A stretch of 64,000 nucleotides of DNA from Rhizobiales bacterium GAS188 (GTDB lineage: Bacteria; Pseudomonadota; Alphaproteobacteria; Rhizobiales; Beijerinckiaceae). A program made the translations under genes and the position numbers. The notes beneath the pieces were generated by a model. The model was not told where the DNA came from. It did not search any database and was given only the letters and a program-made list of their open reading frames with translations. Shown piece by piece: positions 17,871-26,918 of the stretch. Every line of letters starts with the position of its first letter. Within the stretch, counting starts at the first letter, position 1. The DNA lies in the NCBI GenBank assembly GCA_900104855.1, contig FNSS01000001.1, positions 8,131,001-8,195,000 on the forward strand, given 5' to 3'.

Positions 17871-19082
17871 TCACCCCATCTTGAAGAGATCGAGACCGAG
17901 ATAGCGGGTCAACGTCACGTAGAGGCCTAGCGTGAAGGCGAGCAAGACGAAGCTCAGCGCTGCCGCCATCTCCCAGTTGAGCTCGACATTGACGTAGTTG
18001 GCGATGAAGTTGCTGATCAACTGGTCGCTGCCGCCGCCGATGAGGACGGGCGTGATGTAATAGCCGAGGCACAAAATGAAGGTGAGCAGGCAACCGGCGA
18101 GGACGCCGGGCATGACCTGGGGCAGATAGACCCGCCAAAACGCCGCGAAGGGTCGGGCGCCCAGCGACTGGGCCGCTCTGAGTTGCGAGGGCTGCATCGA
18201 GCGCATCACGCTGTAGATCGGCAGCAGCGTGAAGGGCAACTGGATATGGGTCATCGCGATGATGAGCCCGGTCCTGCTATACATCAATTCGAGCCGCTCG
18301 CTCGTCAGGCCGAGCCACAGCATCACGTCGTTGAGCAGGCCGTATTTCTGCAGGATCACCGTCCATGCCGCCGTGCGCACCAGGATCGATGTCCAAAAGG
18401 GCAGCAGGACCAGGACAAGCACGAGCCCGGCGATCGCGGGGCGAAGATTGGTGATCAGATAGGCGAGCGGAAAGGCGAGAGCCAGCGTCGCGAGGGTGAC
18501 GATCGTCGCGATCAGGAAAGTCCGGCCCATGACGCGGGTAAAGACCGCCTGTTCGGCAGGCACCGCGCCGATCGAGCCTTGCTCGGTCCAGCGCAGATCG
18601 AAGGCGTTCAATAGAAAGAACGAGGTGAACCGGTTCGTGCCTGCTCGGATCGCAGCCCAGCTGCGTTCTTCGCCGAGAAGCGGCGCGGCCTGGATCATCG
18701 CGTCCTTGCTCGCCGATTGGTCGGCAGCGGCATTGCGCGCCGTGCGCAGCACCTGGCTTCGCGCACCGGGGAGCCTGGTGTTGAGGCTCTTGGCGAATTC
18801 ATAGACGGTGCCGGCCGCCTGCGCTTCCTTCAGATCGGCCGCAAGGGCAAGAAAAACCGGCTCACCTGGCACTCCCTCACCCCTCTCTTGCTGCAAGGCC
18901 GCTGCGGTGCGCAAGAGCGTATTGGCGAGGGTCGGTTCGTAGATCGCCCGCGACAACAGAGCCACGATCGGCGTGCCAAAGCTGAAGAGCAGAAGCAGGA
19001 GAAGGGGCGCAGCCAAGGCCAGGGGACGCAGGCTGCCCCGATAATCCCTCGTCATGATCATTGGCATCGTGATCGACGACAT
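17871..19082 (-). CDS. ABC transporter permease (PotB type) with long periplasmic insert
   Basis: A 403-residue permease with the EAA loop around RAAQSLGARPFAAFWRVYLP (near residue 305). After the first helix there is an insert of roughly 120 residues (about 45-185), longer than in classical PotB but seen in a subset of rhizobial polyamine-type permeases. It follows the binding-protein gene by 69 nt and precedes the second permease by 6 nt. It forms half of the channel. Confidence 0.9.
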   Translation of the reverse strand: MSSITMPMIMTRDYRGSLRPLALAAPLLLLLLFSFGTPIVALLSRAIYEPTLANTLLRTAAALQQERGEGVPGEPVFLALAADLKEAQAAGTVYEFAKSLNTRLPGARSQVLRTARNAAADQSASKDAMIQAAPLLGEERSWAAIRAGTNRFTSFFLLNAFDLRWTEQGSIGAVPAEQAVFTRVMGRTFLIATIVTLATLALAFPLAYLITNLRPAIAGLVLVLVLLPFWTSILVRTAAWTVILQKYGLLNDVMLWLGLTSERLELMYSRTGLIIAMTHIQLPFTLLPIYSVMRSMQPSQLRAAQSLGARPFAAFWRVYLPQVMPGVLAGCLLTFILCLGYYITPVLIGGGSDQLISNFIANYVNVELNWEMAAALSFVLLAFTLGLYVTLTRYLGLDLFKMG

Positions 19083-19151
19083 GACGTAATCCTTGGGTGG
19101 CGATCTGAGGAAGGAGTGGATCGCCCCTTTCTCAACCTTGCTGGCGTAAAC

Positions 19152-20198
19152 CTATTGGGCGAGCCAGGCGTTGAAGCGCTTCACGAGGTCCTCACCCTGG
19201 TCGCCCCAGAATTCAACATTGCCGACGAGATAGCTCTTCATATGCTCAGGCGCCGTCGGCAGCTTGGGAAGGACATCTTTGGGCACGAAGGGCGTCGCGT
19301 CAGAAAGAACCGGTCCATAGGGGATATAGCGGCCGAGCTGCGCGCTGACCTCGGGCTGCGCCGCATAGGCCAGATATTTGTAGGCGAGGTCGAGGTTCTT
19401 CGCCCCCTTCGGGATGGCGACCATGTCGTATTCGACGATCTGATCGTTCCAGACGATTGCGAAGGGCCGCTTGTCCTGGTCGATCGCGTTTTGAATGCGC
19501 CCGTTCCAGGCGGTCGTCATGACCACTTCCTTGGAGGCCAGGAGCTGCGGCGGTTGCGCGCCCGCATCCCACCACACGATATCCTTCTTGATGGTGTCGA
19601 GTTTCTTGAAGGCGCGATCGACACCGGCCGGGGTCGCCAGCACCTTGTAAACATCGGCAATCTTCACGCCGTCAGCCATGAGCGCCCATTCCAGATTCTG
19701 CGCCGGCGCCTTGCGCATGGCTCGTTTGCCCGGGAATTTCTTGGTGTCGAAGATATCGAGCACCGAGGTCGGCGCCTCCTTCAAGACGGTCGTGTCATAG
19801 GCCAGCACATCGCCATAGACGTCGATGCCGACACCACAATCGAGGGCCGTCCCGGGAAGGAATCGCGAACGATCTGCGATCTTGGAGTAATCGAGGCGGA
19901 TCAGCACGCTGGCATCGCAGCCTTGCAGGACGGTCGAGGTCTCGACAGTGACGAGATCGATCGGCACATTGCCCGTCTCGACCATGGCTTTGATCTTGCC
20001 GAGATCGCCGAGATATTCCTGTTCGTTGAATTTGATGCCCATCTTCTTGGCGAAGGGCTCGAACCAGGCCTGATGGAGTGCTGCCTGCCAGGCCCCGCCG
20101 GTCGCCATGATGGTGAGTTCCTCGGCAATGGCAGGCTGGAGCTGGGAAATCGTAGCGGCGCTTGCCAAGGCAAGCAGGGTCGTCATGCGTGCTCGCAT
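19152..20198 (-). CDS. ABC transporter periplasmic binding protein (PotD type)
   Basis: A 348-residue family-1 binding protein with a signal peptide cut near QPAIAEE. PotD-like segments include LTIMATGGAWQAALHQAWFEPFAKKMG at the mature start, DIVWWDAGAQPPQLLASKEVVM in the middle and DLAYKYLAYAAQPEVSAQL near the end. Relatives bind spermidine, putrescine or other small amines. The link to eutB and eutC suggests an amino alcohol here, which is inference. Its start lies 2 nt after the ATPase stop. Confidence 0.9.
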   Translation of the reverse strand: MRARMTTLLALASAATISQLQPAIAEELTIMATGGAWQAALHQAWFEPFAKKMGIKFNEQEYLGDLGKIKAMVETGNVPIDLVTVETSTVLQGCDASVLIRLDYSKIADRSRFLPGTALDCGVGIDVYGDVLAYDTTVLKEAPTSVLDIFDTKKFPGKRAMRKAPAQNLEWALMADGVKIADVYKVLATPAGVDRAFKKLDTIKKDIVWWDAGAQPPQLLASKEVVMTTAWNGRIQNAIDQDKRPFAIVWNDQIVEYDMVAIPKGAKNLDLAYKYLAYAAQPEVSAQLGRYIPYGPVLSDATPFVPKDVLPKLPTAPEHMKSYLVGNVEFWGDQGEDLVKRFNAWLAQ

Positions 20199-20200
20199 CG

Positions 20201-21352
20201 TCAGGGTCTCCCTGTGTTTGAGGCATTGCCGTGTTGGACCGCGTTTACCGGAAAGGCCCGGCTATCCGCTGAAGACCAGCAAAGATCGATCGTTTCGCCA
20301 GTAGCCGGCGCCGCTTCCGGACCGATCTTGACGGTCAGGATCTGCCCATTTCCTAGGCGCGCCAGGAGACGCTGGTGGTCGCCGAGATAAATGCGGCCAT
20401 CGACAGTCGCCCGGAAGCGATTATCGGCTTGCCCATTCGCGCCAGCTAACCCGATCCGCTCGGGCCGGATCGAGAGATGGACCGGGCTGCCCGGCCTAAG
20501 GTCGCCGATGGCACAAGCGGTTGCCTGCAGGCCGGGCGGCAACGCCACCACGCATTGGCCACGCCCGACACGGTCGACGACGCCATCGAGCAGATTATTC
20601 TCGCCGATGAAGCTCGCGACAAATGACGTCGCCGGCTCGTTGTAGAGACCATCCGGCGTTCCGATCTGCACCACGGCGCCGCTGTCGAATACGGCCACGC
20701 GGTCGGACATCGTCAACGCTTCGCTCTGGTCATGCGTTACATAGACGATGGTGACGCCCAGCATCTCGTGGATCTGCTTCAATTCGATCTGCATATGCTC
20801 GCGCAGCTTCTTGTCGAGGGCGCCAAGAGGCTCGTCCATCAGCACAAGCGTCGGTTCGAAGACGAGTGCACGTGCCAGCGCGACGCGCTGTTGCTGGCCA
20901 CCCGAGAGCTGCGCGGGCTTGCGCTCCCCGAATTGCTCCAGCCGCACCATCTCGAGCGCACGCCGGACGCGCGGTCCGATCTCGGCCTTGGGTATCTTTC
21001 TCACGGATAGGGGGAAGGCGACATTCTGTTCCACGCTCATATGCGGAAAGAGCGCGTAGTTCTGGAACACCATGCCGATATTGCGTTCATAGGGAGGGAG
21101 GCGGTCGACCGACTTGCCGTCGAGCATGATCACGCCTGCGCTCGGCCGTTCGAAACCCGCCAGCATGTTCAAGGTGGTGGTCTTGCCGGAGCCCGACGGT
21201 CCGAGGAAGGTGAGAAACTCGCCGCGCCCGATGCTCAAATTCAGCCTTCGGACGGCGTGGAACGAACCGTACATTTTCTCGACGTCCGTGAACTCCACAA
21301 ATTTGGCATCGCCATATCTGCCGCCCTTGGGTGTCCCGATTGGTTCGCCCAT
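20201..21352 (-). CDS. ABC transporter ATP-binding protein (PotA type)
   Basis: The ATPase of the polyamine-type importer, with Walker A GPSGSGKTT, signature LSGGQQQR, Walker B LVLMDEPLGALD and a TOBE-like end. The open frame continues back to 21562, with in-frame ATGs at 21562, 21523 and 21484. I prefer ATG 21352 because the family N-terminus begins shortly after it and because the operator palindrome at 21526-21547 overlaps the earlier starts. That choice gives 383 residues. It is the first gene of the six-gene unit that ends with eutC. Confidence 0.85.
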   Translation of the reverse strand: MGEPIGTPKGGRYGDAKFVEFTDVEKMYGSFHAVRRLNLSIGRGEFLTFLGPSGSGKTTTLNMLAGFERPSAGVIMLDGKSVDRLPPYERNIGMVFQNYALFPHMSVEQNVAFPLSVRKIPKAEIGPRVRRALEMVRLEQFGERKPAQLSGGQQQRVALARALVFEPTLVLMDEPLGALDKKLREHMQIELKQIHEMLGVTIVYVTHDQSEALTMSDRVAVFDSGAVVQIGTPDGLYNEPATSFVASFIGENNLLDGVVDRVGRGQCVVALPPGLQATACAIGDLRPGSPVHLSIRPERIGLAGANGQADNRFRATVDGRIYLGDHQRLLARLGNGQILTVKIGPEAAPATGETIDLCWSSADSRAFPVNAVQHGNASNTGRP

Positions 21353-21525
21353 CGCGGCCGCACCCACCCCCTGGCTATTCACGGCTCTCGCCGAGTTCGG
21401 TGAATCGACGGGAGGCCGTAGAGGCGTTCCCGAGCCCAGGGCTAAGCCTCCCCCAATTCCCGAACTCTGACTGGCCAAAACCATTGCCCACCTCGCAAGC
21501 TCGTTGATCACGGCCCTTTTCATCT

Positions 21526-21554
21526 CGATTGTGTGATCATACAATCGTCGATTG
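21526..21554. promoter_or_regulatory. palindromic operator in divergent region
   Basis: A 22-bp near-perfect palindrome, CGATTGTGTGATCATACAATCG, is directly followed by an overlapping second dyad, CAATCGTCGATTG (21542-21554). The core TTGTnTGATCAnACAA resembles sites of GntR-type repressors. It lies between the ABC/eut unit and the second MocR gene, closest to the former, so it probably controls that unit. The rest of 21555-21734 is AT-richer and probably holds the promoters. Confidence 0.6.
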
Positions 21555-21734
21555 GGTGACATTATAAGTGGAAAATGACGACGTCAATGCCCTTATTTCC
21601 GATTTTATCTGCTGGTTGTGTGGCGAAATGAAAATCGCTGGCCACATGATGCACATACAAATCCGATTGTCCGACACTTTGGCCTATGTTAAGTGGCCTT
21701 CACGGGGACAAGGACGCTCGGGGCGCCGCAAAAC

Positions 21735-23120
21735 ATGCTCGATAATCTGGAATTGCCGGACAATGATCGCCCCGTTTATCTGCGTCTGGCCGACGCAATC
21801 GGTGAGCGCATCGCAAGTGGCAAGCTGGTCGAGGGCGACAAGCTGCCGCCCCATCGCGAGATTGCGCGCGTGCTCGGCATCAATGTCACGACGGTGACTC
21901 GCGCCTTTTCCGCGTTGCAACAACGTGGCCTCGTCGAGGCGCGTCCAGGCCGTGGAACCCGGATCGCCTCACGAGAGACGGAAGAAGGCTCCTTCAAATC
22001 CGCTCCGAGCGACGAGGCCGGGTTGATCGATCTGTCGATCAATCGTCCACCGACGACCGCCTATCGCGACGCACTGGCGACGCTGCTGCCCCGCCTCGCG
22101 AAGGATCGGCGCTTCGGCAGCCTGCAGGACTACCATCCCCCGGAAGGTCCGGCATGGGCACGTGCAACGATGGCCGCCTGGCTGGATGGCATCGCTGGCG
22201 ACGGCGATGCCAGCCGCGTCGTCCTGACGGATGGCGCCCAGCACGGTCTCGCCTGTGTCTTGCGAGCCGTGGCCCAGCCCGGCGACATCATCCTGGCAGA
22301 TTCCATCACCTATCAGGGGATCAGCGCGCTTTCCCGGTCGCAAGGGCTCGATCTGCGCGGATTGCCGATGGACCGTGGAGGCATGCGGCCGGACGCCTTC
22401 GAGAGAGCGTGCACGACTTTACGTCCTCGTGCGGTTTTCCTGGTGCCGAGCTTGCACAATCCGACGACGATCACATTGAGCGAGGAGCGCCGTCGCGCGC
22501 TCGCAGCGATCGCGCGGCGTCACAACGTGCTGATCATCGAAGATGATGTCTACCGGCCGCTGCTCGATACGGTCATCCCGTCTTTCGCGAGCATGGAACC
22601 CGAACTGACCATCCACATCAGCTGCCTGTCAAAATGCATCGCTCCCGGCCTTCGCTACGGCGTCGTGGTCGCCCCACGTGCGGTGTTGGGCCATGTTGCG
22701 GCAGCGCTGCGGATCGATTGTTGGAGCATCAGCCCCCTCACCGCGCTGGTTGCGACCAATCTTCTGGAAGACGGGACGACGACGCGGATCATCGAATTCC
22801 AGCGCGAGGAGCTGCGCCGGCGACAGGCCATATTGCGCGATGTCCTCGCGAGCTTCGATGTTCAGACAGATGAGACATCGACGCATGCCTGGTTGCATCT
22901 GCCCGAACCTTGGCGTGGCGCCGCCTTCGCTCGGGCCTGCCGCCAGCGGGGCGTCGGTGTACTTCCGGCTGATGCCTTCGCCATTGGACGCGAAACTCTC
23001 ACCCATGCGGTGCGCATCAATCTCGGCGCCGCGCCTTCACCAGCGGAGCTGCGGCAAGCGCTCTCGATCATCGCCGACCTCTTGAATGCCGGTCATCTCG
23101 AAGTCTCCGGTGCGGTCTGA
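21735..23120 (+). CDS. MocR/GntR-type regulator with aminotransferase domain
   Basis: A 461-residue MocR-family protein. The winged helix (about residues 15-80) shows LPPHREIARVLGINVTTVTRAFSALQQRGLV. The aminotransferase domain carries the PLP lysine in SCLSKCIAPGLRYG and the Asp in IEDDVYRP. ATG 21735 is chosen over the longer frame at 21693 because it starts the conserved region. It is followed 6 nt later by the DadA-like gene and is divergent from the ABC/eut unit, so it may control both. Confidence 0.9.
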   Translation: MLDNLELPDNDRPVYLRLADAIGERIASGKLVEGDKLPPHREIARVLGINVTTVTRAFSALQQRGLVEARPGRGTRIASRETEEGSFKSAPSDEAGLIDLSINRPPTTAYRDALATLLPRLAKDRRFGSLQDYHPPEGPAWARATMAAWLDGIAGDGDASRVVLTDGAQHGLACVLRAVAQPGDIILADSITYQGISALSRSQGLDLRGLPMDRGGMRPDAFERACTTLRPRAVFLVPSLHNPTTITLSEERRRALAAIARRHNVLIIEDDVYRPLLDTVIPSFASMEPELTIHISCLSKCIAPGLRYGVVVAPRAVLGHVAAALRIDCWSISPLTALVATNLLEDGTTTRIIEFQREELRRRQAILRDVLASFDVQTDETSTHAWLHLPEPWRGAAFARACRQRGVGVLPADAFAIGRETLTHAVRINLGAAPSPAELRQALSIIADLLNAGHLEVSGAV

Positions 23121-23126
23121 CGAGCT

Positions 23127-24374
23127 GTGGTCCAGTCGCTCAAGACGGATGTCGCGATCATCGGCGCCGGCATCATTGGATTGACGACCGCGGTGCGGCT
23201 GGCCGCGGACGGCCGTGAGGTTGTCGTCATCGATCCGAACGAGCCGGGGTCCGGGGTCTCGTACGGCAATGCCGGCACGCTCGCGCCCTACGCCTGTACG
23301 CCGGTCGGCAACCCCGACGTCCTGCACAATCTGCCCGGGCTGCTCTTAAACCCTGAAAGTCCGCTCGCCGTCAGGCTGACCGCTTTGCCAGCGCTTCTCC
23401 CATGGCTGGCGCGCTTCGTCCGGGAGTCCCTGCCAAAGGCTGCACGCCGCAACGGCTACGCGCTCGCCGCCTTGCTCAAGGAGGCGATGCCGGCCTGGCG
23501 TGATCTCAGCGAAGCTGCCGAGCTCTCGGATCTCTTTCGCCAGGAGGGCTGCCTTTATTTTTATCGGCAAGGGCTGCCGGCAAGTCACAGGGACTGGGGC
23601 ACCTGCTTGCGCGAAGAATTGGGCGTCCATCAGGAATGGCTGACCTCAACCGAAGTCGCCAAGCTGGAGCCTGGGCTTCCTCCTGCTACCTGTGGCCTCT
23701 TCTTTCCGGATGCGATCCATATCGTCGACCCGGCCATCCTTAGTGAGCGGCTCGCCGCCATGGCGAAGTCATACGGCGCGTCGTTCCAACGCGCCTATGT
23801 GGAGCGATTGGAACCACAGAGCAGCGGGCAGATTCGGCTGATGTGTCGCGATCGCAATGTCGATGCACATTCGGTCGTTCTTGCCGCTGGGGCCTGGTCA
23901 CGCTCCTTGGCTCGACAAGGGGGCGAGCACATCCCCCTCGATACGGAACGCGGCTATCATATCGAATTTGCCGTGGACGTTGCCCCAATCAGGAGGCCCG
24001 TCTGCCCGGTCGAACTCGGCTTTTACATGACGCCGATGCAAGGTCGTTTGCGGGTCGCCGGAACGGTCGAGCTCGGCGGCCTGACGGCGCCCTCGAATCC
24101 GAAACGGATTGCTCTTCTCGAACGAGGCGCCCGTAAGCTGCTCCCTGATCTTGGACCAACTCAAACGCATTGGCTTGGCTTTCGGCCATCCCTTCCGGAT
24201 TCACGGCCGGTCATCGGGCGCAGCCGACGCTACTCAAACCTCATACTTGCCTTTGGCCACGGTCACCTCGGCATGACCTTGGCCGGCATCACGAGCCGCG
24301 CCGTCGCAGGCCTTATCGAAAACCGAAACGACATTCCGGACCTTTCCGCATTCAGGCCAGATCGTTTCAGCTGA
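23127..24374 (+). CDS. D-amino-acid-dehydrogenase-like FAD oxidoreductase
   Basis: A 415-residue DadA-type flavoprotein with the dinucleotide motif IIGAGIIGLTTAVRLA at residues 11-26 and the C-terminal FAD contact LAFGHGHLGMTLAGITSRAVA. The start is GTG 23127, 6 nt after the MocR stop, so the two genes are one unit. Relatives oxidise D-amino acids, sarcosine or glycine-type amines to imines. The exact substrate is unknown, but an amine fits the surrounding amino-alcohol genes. Confidence 0.88.
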   Translation: MVQSLKTDVAIIGAGIIGLTTAVRLAADGREVVVIDPNEPGSGVSYGNAGTLAPYACTPVGNPDVLHNLPGLLLNPESPLAVRLTALPALLPWLARFVRESLPKAARRNGYALAALLKEAMPAWRDLSEAAELSDLFRQEGCLYFYRQGLPASHRDWGTCLREELGVHQEWLTSTEVAKLEPGLPPATCGLFFPDAIHIVDPAILSERLAAMAKSYGASFQRAYVERLEPQSSGQIRLMCRDRNVDAHSVVLAAGAWSRSLARQGGEHIPLDTERGYHIEFAVDVAPIRRPVCPVELGFYMTPMQGRLRVAGTVELGGLTAPSNPKRIALLERGARKLLPDLGPTQTHWLGFRPSLPDSRPVIGRSRRYSNLILAFGHGHLGMTLAGITSRAVAGLIENRNDIPDLSAFRPDRFS

Positions 24375-24389
24375 AATCTTCTCATAACC

Positions 24390-26810
24390 TCACCCCGCGA
24401 CGGAAGGTGCCGCCTCGCTCTTCTGGGTCCAGAACTGATACATGGCCGCGAAGGTATCGGGGTTCTCGGTCTCGAAGACATGCCACAGATCGAGATCGCC
24501 GAGCGCCTCCTTCTCCGGGAAGCGTGCCCGGAAGCGCGCCAAGCTCGCCTCGTCGATTTCGAAGCCCAGGAAGTCGAGGCCAAGCTCGGTGAGCGCTGCC
24601 TTGATCATCGGCAAGGTCAAGCGATGCTCCTGCACATGGAACAGGAGATCGCGGCAATCGCTGGTCGTGTAGAAATCGCGCATGCGCCTGAGCTCGAACA
24701 GCACGGGATCGGTGGAGGCGATCAGCTCCTGGCGGCAACGCCTGATGTCGTGCGCGCTCCGGCCATAGCCGCGATCGGCGATGAAGCCGCGGGCCGCCAC
24801 GATGCTGCCGCGCGCGATCTCGCTGTAGAAACCAAGGCGCATCAGCCCACCGGGCCGCAAGAGCGAAACCAGCACCCGCCAGCCGGCCATGGGATCGGCG
24901 AGATGGTGGAGCACGCCGCTCGATTCGATGATGTCGAAGCTCCGCCCAATGCCCCCGAGCTTGAGGATATCGGCCTGGGCATAGTCGATATTGGTCAGGC
25001 CGAATTCCCGGGTCTTGCGCTGCGCATAGGAAAGGCTCGCAAGGCTGAGATCGACCGCCAGCAGCCTGGTGCCGGCGAAACGCCGCGCCGACTCGATCGA
25101 ATGCTGGCCGGTGCCGCAGCCGGCGACCAGGATATCGAGTGCGCCCGGCTTCGCGAACGCACCGAGCGGCCGCAACGGGTAGCTCTGGCGCATGAAGTCC
25201 GTGACCCTGACCACCCTCGGCGCGGGCGCGGCCCTCACCCAGCGCGGATAGGGGTTTTCCTCATATTGCTGCTGCACCAGCAGAGACACGTCGTCCTCGA
25301 CTCCGGTCAGGCGCGGCATCGCCTGCGCGTAGCTGCGCTCTTCCATGGGCTCGCGCAGCTGTTGGGTCAGCAGCGTCTCGAGACAGGCCGGCACGGCGCG
25401 CTCGAGCAGCACTGCGGCTCCGGCCAGCTTATGCAGAGGCGCATAGCTCGCCGCCACGGCGACCGCCAAGGGAGGAACGGCGTAACCGTGTTCGAGGTCT
25501 TCGCCGATGGCCTGGCACAGGAGCTGCCCAAGGCGAAGCTCATCATCGGTCGCATCGAAGACATATTCATTGACCCAGCATTGCTGGGCGAGCGCCGAGG
25601 CGAAATCGAGGGTACCGCTGTCGGCCGCGGCGCAAGCCGTCGCATCGACTGCGATTTCGAGCAGCGCGAAGCGCGCCGCGGTCAGCAGCCTTTCGAGCTC
25701 GATATCGCAGATCGGTGCGGCGGCGAGGAGCGCCAGCAGCAAGGCATCGCTCGACAGGGCCGCAAGGCCTTGCTCCCCGAACACCTCACTTGCGCCGAGC
25801 CGCGCCGGCCAGGCCTCGCAACTGCGCTTCAGGCAATCGGCGATGACCGGATCGAGCTTGACCAGGCTCGCGCCGATCGTCGACAGGAGGCGCGGGCGCT
25901 CCCAGGGCTCGACCAGGGCCCGGACGATCAGCTGGCGGATCTCGTCCGATGCCGAGGCAAGACGCATATTGGAGACACATTTGACGAACAGCGCCTTGGT
26001 CTCGACCGTCTCATTCAAGGCGAGCGCGGCCAGCACATGGCGCAGCGCCTCGAACGGATCGGCCTTGGCGAGCAGCGCCGAGGCGAGATTGACATGGGCT
26101 TCGGCATAATCGGGCTTGAGCGCCAGCGCTTCCCCGAAATGCGCCACGGCCTCGTCGAGCCTGCCTTGCTGCTTGAGCGCGACGCCGAGATTGTTATGGG
26201 TGTCGGAGGCTTGCGGCTTCAAGGTCAGGGCCCGCAGATAGCATGCGACCGCCTCGTCGAGCCTGCCGAGCACCGCCAGCACCACTCCGTGATTGCTATG
26301 GGCCTCGGCATAATCGGGCCTCGCGGCCAGCGCCTGGCGATACCGCGACAGCGCCTCGTCGAGCTTGCCCTCGCCTTTGAGGATGATGCCGAGATTCATA
26401 TGCGCTTCGGCATAGTCGGGCTTGAGCGCGGCGGCGCGCGCGTAATGGCTCGCCGCCTCCTCCTGGCGGCCGAGCGCCGCATAAGCGAGCGCGATGTTGA
26501 AATGTGCCGACGCCTCGCGGCCGTTCAAGGCGATCGCCTTGCCGATCAGCTCGACCGCCTCCTCATGGCGCTGCCGCTGATGGGCGATGATGCCCAGCCG
26601 ATGCCAGGTCGTGACATGGCCTTGGTCGATGGTGAGGATCCGCCTGCAGAGGCTTTCGGCCTCGTCGAGGCGCCCGGCGAGATGGTGCCGATGCACCTCG
26701 ACGCCGAGCTCGGCAAGCATCGCGGCAGAGCCGGACGGCGCGGCCGCCGGCGCACGCAGCGCAGCCGCGCCACCGGCCTTCTGCGCGGCTCTGCGTTCTT
26801 GTCGGTTCAT
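24390..26810 (-). CDS. TPR-repeat protein fused to SAM-dependent methyltransferase
   Basis: An 806-residue protein. Residues about 45-275 are a run of tetratricopeptide repeats with the usual 34-residue spacing (for example ALKPDYAEAHMNLGIILKGE and ALKPQASDTHNNLGVALKQQ). A region without known motifs follows to about 540. A class-I methyltransferase domain then starts near 555 with DILVAGCGTGQHSIE, with DIIESSGVLHHLADP about 70 residues on. The start ATG 26810 opens MNRQERRAAQK, a common start in this family. Such fusions methylate unknown targets, perhaps a glycan or protein bound by the repeats. It converges with the DadA-like gene and stands apart from the next operon. Confidence 0.9.
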   Translation of the reverse strand: MNRQERRAAQKAGGAAALRAPAAAPSGSAAMLAELGVEVHRHHLAGRLDEAESLCRRILTIDQGHVTTWHRLGIIAHQRQRHEEAVELIGKAIALNGREASAHFNIALAYAALGRQEEAASHYARAAALKPDYAEAHMNLGIILKGEGKLDEALSRYRQALAARPDYAEAHSNHGVVLAVLGRLDEAVACYLRALTLKPQASDTHNNLGVALKQQGRLDEAVAHFGEALALKPDYAEAHVNLASALLAKADPFEALRHVLAALALNETVETKALFVKCVSNMRLASASDEIRQLIVRALVEPWERPRLLSTIGASLVKLDPVIADCLKRSCEAWPARLGASEVFGEQGLAALSSDALLLALLAAAPICDIELERLLTAARFALLEIAVDATACAAADSGTLDFASALAQQCWVNEYVFDATDDELRLGQLLCQAIGEDLEHGYAVPPLAVAVAASYAPLHKLAGAAVLLERAVPACLETLLTQQLREPMEERSYAQAMPRLTGVEDDVSLLVQQQYEENPYPRWVRAAPAPRVVRVTDFMRQSYPLRPLGAFAKPGALDILVAGCGTGQHSIESARRFAGTRLLAVDLSLASLSYAQRKTREFGLTNIDYAQADILKLGGIGRSFDIIESSGVLHHLADPMAGWRVLVSLLRPGGLMRLGFYSEIARGSIVAARGFIADRGYGRSAHDIRRCRQELIASTDPVLFELRRMRDFYTTSDCRDLLFHVQEHRLTLPMIKAALTELGLDFLGFEIDEASLARFRARFPEKEALGDLDLWHVFETENPDTFAAMYQFWTQKSEAAPSVAG

Positions 26811-26918
26811 GCTGGGACATCCGCGCTGATTCGCGGCGATATTAGCCAATCTCGGCGATTCTGGCTGCGCCGGCCGGCTAGCGAGCAGTGCCCGAATCCA
26901 GCTTCGGTCAAGCTCGCA

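Noticed and set aside
18717-20390. A 557-codon plus-strand frame
   Set aside because: Antisense to the binding-protein gene and parts of the permease and ATPase genes of the PotABCD-type importer. Composition typical of a shadow frame.
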